A stretch of DNA of 64,000 nucleotides from Edwardsiella anguillarum ET080813. Its GTDB lineage: Bacteria; Pseudomonadota; Gammaproteobacteria; Enterobacterales; Enterobacteriaceae. A program made the position numbers and the translations under genes. The stretch's first letter is position 1; each line of letters begins with the position of its first letter. This document shows positions 59,051 to 64,000 of the stretch, in pieces. The stretch lies in assembly GCF_000264765.2 (NCBI RefSeq), contig NZ_CP006664.1, positions 682,001-746,000 on the forward strand, written 5' to 3'. The notes below the pieces were generated by a model that was not told the origin of the DNA, ran no database searches, and saw only the letters and a program-made list of their open reading frames with translations.

Positions 59051-59500
59051 ATGAAAAAAACAACTCTGGGTAAGTTCTTTTTTATCGCAGGCGCCTCAGT
59101 GTTATTAAGTGCCTGCGGCGGGGTCGCGCTCCAGCCCTATGCCGCCTATGGCACACCGGTCAACGTCATCGCCCCCGCCGGACAGTATAGCGAGTGGCAC
59201 ACCGACAGCCGCAGCCATACGACCGGCGATAGCCATACGCAGTCTCAGGGAAGCTGCACCCAGAGTGAGGACAGCGTATTCAGCGATAACGGCGTCACCC
59301 GCACCCGCCAGAGCAACTGCAACAACAGCAGCCAGACCCACAGCAGCAGCACCACCAAAAGCCGCTCCAGCAGCGTCGGCTTCAGCGTTGGTGGCCCTAT
59401 CGGCGCAAGCCTTGGGCTTATCAAACAAATGGAAACCATAAACCGCCCAGACAATAACACGATGGGGAACCACGATATGTTCAAAAAGTTCGGTTTCTAA
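59051..59500 (+). CDS. Ser/Thr-rich lipoprotein of unknown function
   Basis: A 149-residue predicted lipoprotein. The signal peptide (MKKTTLGKFFFIAGASVL) ends in lipobox LSAC with lipidated Cys22. The mature protein starts with a short neutral stretch (YAAYGTPVNVIAPAG), then a low-complexity Ser/Thr/Gln/Asn/His-rich segment (about residues 52-108) containing two further cysteines that could form a disulfide. A short Gly-rich hydrophobic stretch follows (VGFSVGGPIGASLGL). Family not recognised. The good start, lipobox and strand bias support a real gene. Confidence 0.75.
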   Translation: MKKTTLGKFFFIAGASVLLSACGGVALQPYAAYGTPVNVIAPAGQYSEWHTDSRSHTTGDSHTQSQGSCTQSEDSVFSDNGVTRTRQSNCNNSSQTHSSSTTKSRSSSVGFSVGGPIGASLGLIKQMETINRPDNNTMGNHDMFKKFGF

Positions 59501-59699
59501 ATGTCCGGCGCACGTATCGCCGGCGCGTCATTACCCCGGCCAGCCGGGCCTGCCCGGAAGACGCTGCGGGCACGGCGAGCCGGAATGCCACCCGGCGATA
59601 GAGACGCGGGAACAACAGAATAAGACGCTGGCGCAGCGTAGACGATGGCCGGTGCGGATAAGCTAAACGCTATTTTCCTCTGACCCAGTGGGAGAGATT

Positions 59700-60164
59700 A
59701 TGATCGCACGTACGCTTTTGTTCTTGGCACTCAGTTTACCGTTTATCACCCATGCAGCCCCCCTGCCAGGAGATAATATGACCCTGTCCCAGATCAGCCC
59801 TTATGACTTCCCGCAAACCCGTCAACGCCTGCTGGATACCATAAACGCCCGCCACCTGACGCTCTTTGCCGAACTGGACCACGCCGCGGCCGCCCGCCAA
59901 AGCGAACTAACCATGCCGCCCACCACGGTGCTGGTCTTTGGCAACCCCAAAGGCGGTACCCCACTCATGCTGGCCCACCCGGAGCTGGCGCTGGCGCTGC
60001 CCTACCGGGTGCTCATCACCCAGCAGCCAGATGGCCACGTGCGGGTCAGCTACCCAGACAGCGCCGACTATGCCCGCTATGGGCTGAACGACGCCGAGCT
60101 GGCACAAATGGCCAACATGCCCGCCGTCGTGCAGGCCGCCCTGCAGGCGCAAAACGGCGTTTAG
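59700..60164 (+). CDS. Secreted DUF302-family protein
   Basis: Predicted periplasmic protein of 154 residues with a signal peptide (MIARTLLFLALSLPFITHAA). The DUF302 fold is suggested by DFPQTRQRLLDTINARHLTLFAELDHAAAARQ-like sequence, TTVLVFGNPKGGTPLM and LPYRVLITQQPDGHVRVSY. GGGAGAG precedes the ATG at 59700. DUF302 proteins have no settled function. It follows the lipoprotein gene by 200 bases on the same strand, so co-transcription is possible. Confidence 0.85.
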   Translation: MIARTLLFLALSLPFITHAAPLPGDNMTLSQISPYDFPQTRQRLLDTINARHLTLFAELDHAAAARQSELTMPPTTVLVFGNPKGGTPLMLAHPELALALPYRVLITQQPDGHVRVSYPDSADYARYGLNDAELAQMANMPAVVQAALQAQNGV

Positions 60165-60239
60165 GGCATCCTGCGCCAGCGTATGACACGCCGCCGACCA
60201 CCATCAGGCGCCTGGCGGCCCCGTTTGGCGCTACGCCGA

Positions 60240-60869
60240 CTACTTCACTGTCCATCCCTGGCTGTAGCCTTCGTCAGCAAACAGCTCCGCCAGCCCGCTG
60301 ATCTGCTTGAGCCGCAGCACCTCATCGGCATCCATGCCCAGCTCTTCGCCGATGCGCCCCTCGTCCCAGCCCAGGCGGTGCAGATCGCGGACGATATCGG
60401 ACATCGGCGCGATCTGGTGCTTGCCGCGGGCTCGGTTATGACGGATCGTGGCCGCAATGCGCGCCGCCGCATCCTCACGCGCGCTGGCCAGCAGCGTCAC
60501 CGGCAGATAGCCCTGCAGACGCCGGCGTAACGCCCCGTTCTTGCGGCCCAGAAGGTAGCGGTGAAAACCGTCGATCACCACGTAGCGCTCTCCCTGCGCC
60601 ACCGCTACCACCGGCTGGGTATAGCCGTCCGAGGCCAGCGAACGCTGCAGCAGCCGCTTTTCGACCGGCGCCATCACGTTGGGGTTATAGTCATTGGCCT
60701 CAACCTGTTCATTGGCGATCCACAGTACGCAGTCCACCGGCTCGTCGGCAAAGGGGCTGTAGCGATGCAGCAGCGTACGCAGCCGATTAAGCAGCGCGAC
60801 GCGCTGCGCCGTCTCCGACTGAGACTCCAGCAGGCCGATCAGCGCCTGCTCTAGGGCTTCTAGGGTCAT
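60240..60869 (-). CDS. YbdM/IbrB-like ParB-family protein
   Basis: Protein of 209 residues with a ParB/Srx-like nuclease fold, equal in length to E. coli YbdM. The central motif VIDGFHRYLLGRK corresponds to the ParB box II DGxHR, and IRHNRARGKHQIAPMSDIVRDL-like sequence precedes an HTH-like end (IGEELGMDADEVLRLKQISGL). The start ATG at 60869 lies one base after the stop of the PP-loop gene, so they are coupled. IbrB with IbrA activates eib immunoglobulin-binding genes in some E. coli; no eib gene is visible here. Confidence 0.87.
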   Translation of the reverse strand: MTLEALEQALIGLLESQSETAQRVALLNRLRTLLHRYSPFADEPVDCVLWIANEQVEANDYNPNVMAPVEKRLLQRSLASDGYTQPVVAVAQGERYVVIDGFHRYLLGRKNGALRRRLQGYLPVTLLASAREDAAARIAATIRHNRARGKHQIAPMSDIVRDLHRLGWDEGRIGEELGMDADEVLRLKQISGLAELFADEGYSQGWTVK

Positions 60870-60870
60870 C

Positions 60871-62082
60871 TCAGATAATCTCCCATTGATGGCGCTTCTG
60901 CTGTATGCGTTTAACATAGCGTGCGTAGGCCTGTGGCCGATTGGGGCTGAATGACAGCGTTCGACACCAAAAGTCATTTTTTATCAGTGTCTTGCAAATC
61001 CGACGCCACGAGGGAATATCCCGAGCGCCCAGATCGCGCTCCTGGCTATCGGGAATATCCTGCGGGTAGCCATGGCTCAGATACCAGCGCAGATAAATGG
61101 CGATCTTATTGCGGTAATGCTCCGCCGTTTTCTGCGGCATGCTGGCCAGCAGATAGTGGACATAGCTCTTCCAGGTATGCTGGGGCGGCTTGTCGATCTG
61201 CCGATTGAGGGCATAAAACGCCCCGCTCTGATTGGCGTAGATGGCGCCGCCGTTGGCGCCGGCAACCCGCGAGCAGGCGCGTCCCCAGGTCGCCGGCTCC
61301 AGCACGTGGTACAGCCACAGCCCCTTACGCTGCTCCGGGCCAAAAGGCTCGCAGATACGCATCTGACGCAGCGGTACCCCGGCGCGATACATCAGATCAT
61401 ACAACGGGTTATAAGGCAGACGCTGCTGCGCGTTAAAGTGCCAGATATCGCTGGCCTTCCAGTCATACAGCGGATAGGCGGTATAGTAGAAGCCATCCTG
61501 GGAGGCGGTCGTCCAGGGCTTGTCGTCGTCATAGCGCAGCTTGCTATGCGACGCCACCGCCATAAAACGGTTCAGGGACTCATCGGCGCGGATCCCCACC
61601 AGCGTCGCCATGCTCTTACGCCCCGATAGCCAGAGGGAAAAGGCCACCACAAAGGCTTCGAAGCTGATACCCGGCGTATGGAACGGGAAGAAGGCCGGAT
61701 CGGTGATGGCGTCCGGCGGCGGTTGGCGCACCCACGTCACCCCCGGTTGCCAGCAGGTCCACTCCGTTTCATACTGCGATACCCCGCTGGCCGTGGTCAG
61801 CGGCAGCGCCACCCAAAAGAAACGCTCAATCACATCCTGGTAGCGCTGACGCATACGCTCAATATGCTGGATAGTATGGCTGAACTGCACCTCCCAATCG
61901 ACAAACAGCACGAAGATACGGCGCTTTTTCCTGCGCGCGACCTCGGCGGCAATATGCAATAAAACGGTAGAGTCCTTGCCGCCGGAAAATGAAACACACA
62001 CCCGGGGAAAGGTGTCAAATATCCAGTTCATCCGGGCATAGGCGGCAACGAAGACGTTCTCCTTCAGCGGGATCTTTTTCAT
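60871..62082 (-). CDS. YbdN/IbrA-like PAPS-reductase-family protein
   Basis: PP-loop protein of 403 residues related to PAPS reductase, with a C-terminal DUF3440 region. The ATP-binding SGGKDST motif is residues 33-39. Further family features are LFVDWEVQFSHTI, GIRADESLNRF, YPLYDWKASDIWHFN and CEPFGPEQRKGLWLYHVLEP. The PAPS-reductase catalytic Cys near the C-terminus is not evident, so ordinary sulfate reduction is unlikely. Known homologues are E. coli YbdN and IbrA. First gene of a two-gene operon with the ParB-like gene. Confidence 0.88.
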   Translation of the reverse strand: MKKIPLKENVFVAAYARMNWIFDTFPRVCVSFSGGKDSTVLLHIAAEVARRKKRRIFVLFVDWEVQFSHTIQHIERMRQRYQDVIERFFWVALPLTTASGVSQYETEWTCWQPGVTWVRQPPPDAITDPAFFPFHTPGISFEAFVVAFSLWLSGRKSMATLVGIRADESLNRFMAVASHSKLRYDDDKPWTTASQDGFYYTAYPLYDWKASDIWHFNAQQRLPYNPLYDLMYRAGVPLRQMRICEPFGPEQRKGLWLYHVLEPATWGRACSRVAGANGGAIYANQSGAFYALNRQIDKPPQHTWKSYVHYLLASMPQKTAEHYRNKIAIYLRWYLSHGYPQDIPDSQERDLGARDIPSWRRICKTLIKNDFWCRTLSFSPNRPQAYARYVKRIQQKRHQWEII

Positions 62083-62374
62083 AATTTTCCTATATAATTA
62101 ATATTTACACATCATTAAAATAGATAGCAGGCTTAGCGTGTTTTGAATATTAAATTTAAATACCAGCGCAACGCCAACGTTTTTTAATCCAATTATTCTA
62201 GCGATCACAGTTTTATTATTATGAATAAATATTTGGAATGAATTCACCAAGACAAATAAATATAGAAAATAATTTAACGTCCGACCGACAATAATCGCGC
62301 CGCCGCCGTATAGCATCAATGGCAACGCCGCGCCGCCGCAGGGGAATAACAATATCGTCCGCAGGCCAATTCAT
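62083..62374. other. AT-rich region upstream of the ybdN-like gene and kup
   Basis: Divergent intergenic DNA, very AT-rich at 62090-62280. An in-frame stretch of 84 codons on the minus strand (62098-62352) has no ribosome site or recognisable similarity and is not called. It should hold the promoter of the YbdN/YbdM-like operon. Confidence 0.4.
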
Positions 62375-62398
62375 CATAGAAATTGTCTATGCTATACT
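62375..62398 (+). promoter_or_regulatory. kup promoter with overlapping dyad
   Basis: TGCTATACT (62390-62398) is an extended -10 box, 33 bases before the kup ATG. A perfect inverted repeat CATAGA-AATTG-TCTATG (62375-62391) fills the spacer, the usual place for a repressor or MerR-type activator. The -35 (TTCATC) is poor. The regulator is unknown. Confidence 0.5.
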
Positions 62399-62430
62399 AT
62401 GAAAATCAAGTAATTATCAGGAGATATGTC

Positions 62431-64000
62431 ATGCCCGAGCGTACGGATAACGACGCATCCACCGGCAAGCGTCTACCTATCCTGGTATTTGGCGCATTGG
62501 GCATCGTCTTTGGCGATATTGGTACCAGTCCGCTCTATACCCTGAAAACGGTACTCTCTCTGGCCGGAAACCCCCATGCCCCCGCCGATGTGCTGGGGCT
62601 GCTTTCGCTGGTATTTTGGACGCTGGTCATTATTACCTCGCTTAAATATGCCCTGTGCGTCATGCGCATCGATAACCACGGCGAGGGCGGTATTCTGGCG
62701 CTGATGTCCCTGCTGGTGCGCCACAAACATTCGCGACCGGCCATCGTCATGGCGGCCCTGTTCGGTGCGGCGCTGATCTATGGCGATGGGGCGATCACCC
62801 CGGCCATTTCAGTCCTTTCCGCGCTAGAGGGGCTCAATCTGGTCATGCCGCAGCTGGATCCCTATATTCTGCCAGCGACGGTCGTCATTCTGGTGCTGCT
62901 GTTCGCGCTGCAGCATCTGGGAACCGCGCGGATCAGCAAGCTGTTTGCCCCGATTATGACGCTGTGGTTTCTCTCTATCGCCGCGCTGGGCATCTGGGGC
63001 ATCAGCCGTCATCCCAGCGTACTGCTGGCGATAAATCCCTACTACGCCATCCACTTTATGCTGACGCACGGCACGCTGAGCTTTGTCGTGCTCGGCGGCG
63101 TCTTTCTGTGCGTGACCGGCGCCGAGGCGCTGTACGCCGATATGGGCCACTTTGGACGTAAGCCGATCTGGGGCGCCTGGTTCGGCATCGTCTTTCCCAG
63201 CCTGCTGTTGAACTACGCCGGGCAGGCTGCCCTGGTGCTCTCCGGCGCCGATCTTAGCCAGAACATCTTCTACCTGCTCTGCCCGACGCCGCTGGTGATC
63301 CCGCTGGTGATCTTGGCGACCCTGGCCACCATCATCGCCAGCCAGGCGATCATCAGCGGCGCCTTCTCCATGACGCGCCAGGCTATCCAGCTCGGCTGGC
63401 TGCCGCGCCTGCAAATCAAGCAGACCACCGAGGAGAGCTACGGCCAGATCTATATCGGCAGCATCAACCTAATGCTGATGATCGTCACGCTGCTGCTGGC
63501 CATCTTCTTTAAGACGTCGGAAAACCTGGCCGCGGCCTACGGCATCGCCGTCTCGCTGACCATGACCCTGACCTCGTCGCTGCTGTTCATCGCCATGCGG
63601 GAGATCTGGCGCTGGTCCCTGCCCGCCAGCCTGTGCGCCGCCGGGTTCTTCATGTGCGTGGATCTGCTGTTCCTGTGCGCCAACCTGACCAAGCTGCTGG
63701 AGGGGGGCTATATCCCGCTGCTGCTGGCGCTGGCCATCTTCACCCTGATGCTGGTCTGGCATAAGGGCAGTCGGATGGTGCTGCGCAAAACCCAGGAGCG
63801 CATGATCCCGCTGGCCAGCTACCTGCACACCCTTGAGGCGCAGAATATCCCGCGGGTGCCCGGCACCGCGGTGTTCCTGACCCGCTCCTCCGCCGGAGTG
63901 CCATCGGTGATGCGCCTGCACGTACAGCGCAACGGTTCACTGCACCGCAACGTGCTGCTGCTGACCATCCTGGTCGACAATATTCCCTACGTCGCGCCCG
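62431..64000 (+). CDS. kup: Kup-family potassium uptake transporter (5' part)
   Basis: Proton-coupled low-affinity K+ importer of the Kup/KUP/HAK family, in the inner membrane. The frame is open from the ATG at 62431 (AGGAG upstream) to the window end; 523 codons are visible and the cytosolic C-terminus is missing. Signatures: GIVFGDIGTSPLYTLKTVL, RIDNHGEGGILALMSLL, YGDGAITPAISVLSALEGL, TGAEALYADMGHFGRKPI and NLAAAYGIAVSLTMTLTS. It differs from E. coli Kup throughout, and its neighbours differ too, so it may be a second Kup paralogue. Confidence 0.93.
   Translation, partial: MPERTDNDASTGKRLPILVFGALGIVFGDIGTSPLYTLKTVLSLAGNPHAPADVLGLLSLVFWTLVIITSLKYALCVMRIDNHGEGGILALMSLLVRHKHSRPAIVMAALFGAALIYGDGAITPAISVLSALEGLNLVMPQLDPYILPATVVILVLLFALQHLGTARISKLFAPIMTLWFLSIAALGIWGISRHPSVLLAINPYYAIHFMLTHGTLSFVVLGGVFLCVTGAEALYADMGHFGRKPIWGAWFGIVFPSLLLNYAGQAALVLSGADLSQNIFYLLCPTPLVIPLVILATLATIIASQAIISGAFSMTRQAIQLGWLPRLQIKQTTEESYGQIYIGSINLMLMIVTLLLAIFFKTSENLAAAYGIAVSLTMTLTSSLLFIAMREIWRWSLPASLCAAGFFMCVDLLFLCANLTKLLEGGYIPLLLALAIFTLMLVWHKGSRMVLRKTQERMIPLASYLHTLEAQNIPRVPGTAVFLTRSSAGVPSVMRLHVQRNGSLHRNVLLLTILVDNIPYVAP

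Noticed and set aside
60871-62082. Interpretation of the PP-loop gene as cysH (PAPS reductase)
   Set aside because: Length, DUF3440 region, absence of an evident C-terminal catalytic Cys motif and the ParB-like partner fit YbdN/IbrA, not CysH.
62098-62352. Hydrophobic 84-codon minus-strand frame upstream of the ybdN-like gene
   Set aside because: No ribosome site, lies in AT-rich control DNA, and hydrophobicity follows from base composition.

Overview
The window reads as chromosomal DNA of a GC-rich member of the Enterobacterales. About half of it follows the E. coli nag–asnB–metT tRNA–ubiF–miaB–ybeZYX–lnt–gltIJKL–rihA–ybeL–leuS–lptE–holA–nadD–rsfS–rlmH–mrdAB–rlpA–dacA–ybeD–lipBA–tatE block almost gene for gene. 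Protein lengths often match E. coli exactly (LeuS 860, LipA 321, MiaB 474, UbiF 391, FixB 313 residues). The high GC content, an alanine dehydrogenase and an AbgT transporter inside this block, and an Ail-type porin suggest an Edwardsiella-like genus; this is inference from gene content, not a species call.

Layout. 1–4.1 kb: nagC 3' end, an AlaX-type tRNA editing protein inserted antisense, nagD and asnB. 4.3–5.05 kb: a seven-gene tRNA operon (Met-Leu-Gln-Gln-Met-Gln-Gln) with a strong promoter and terminator. 5.1–35.6 kb: housekeeping genes for ubiquinone, tRNA modification, envelope synthesis (lnt, mrdAB, rlpA, dacA, lptE), glutamate/aspartate transport, nucleoside hydrolysis (tandem rihA), NAD, lipoate and Tat export. 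Compared with E. coli it has inserted abgT-like and ald genes and a duplicated nucleoside hydrolase. 35.8–39.7 kb: a small coiled-coil protein, an aldo/keto reductase, a NiCoT nickel/cobalt permease behind a perfect NikR box, emtA and a zinc-ribbon microprotein.

39.7–55.8 kb is an anaerobic carnitine island: caiTABCD on the minus strand and fixABCX-yaaU on the plus strand diverge from a 0.67-kb AT-rich control region with an FNR-like box. The aes esterase gene and the activator caiF follow. A second caiC-like ligase gene sits beyond the caiD terminator, and caiE is not present in the window. CaiT would exchange carnitine and gamma-butyrobetaine, CaiBCD and CaiA would activate, dehydrate and reduce the CoA esters, and FixABCX would feed electrons to CaiA.

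56.2–64 kb is accessory: a SAM methyltransferase overlapping modD behind a near-consensus ModE operator that covers the promoter -10 region, an Ail/OmpX porin, a Ser/Thr-rich lipoprotein, a DUF302 protein, a YbdN/IbrA–YbdM/IbrB pair (PP-loop sulfurtransferase-like plus ParB-like), and the 5' part of a Kup potassium transporter. The best candidates for under-described biology are the predicted Mo-repressed methyltransferase–ModD operon and the duplicated CaiC/zinc-ribbon unit. I saw no CRISPR array, insertion sequence, prophage or rRNA.
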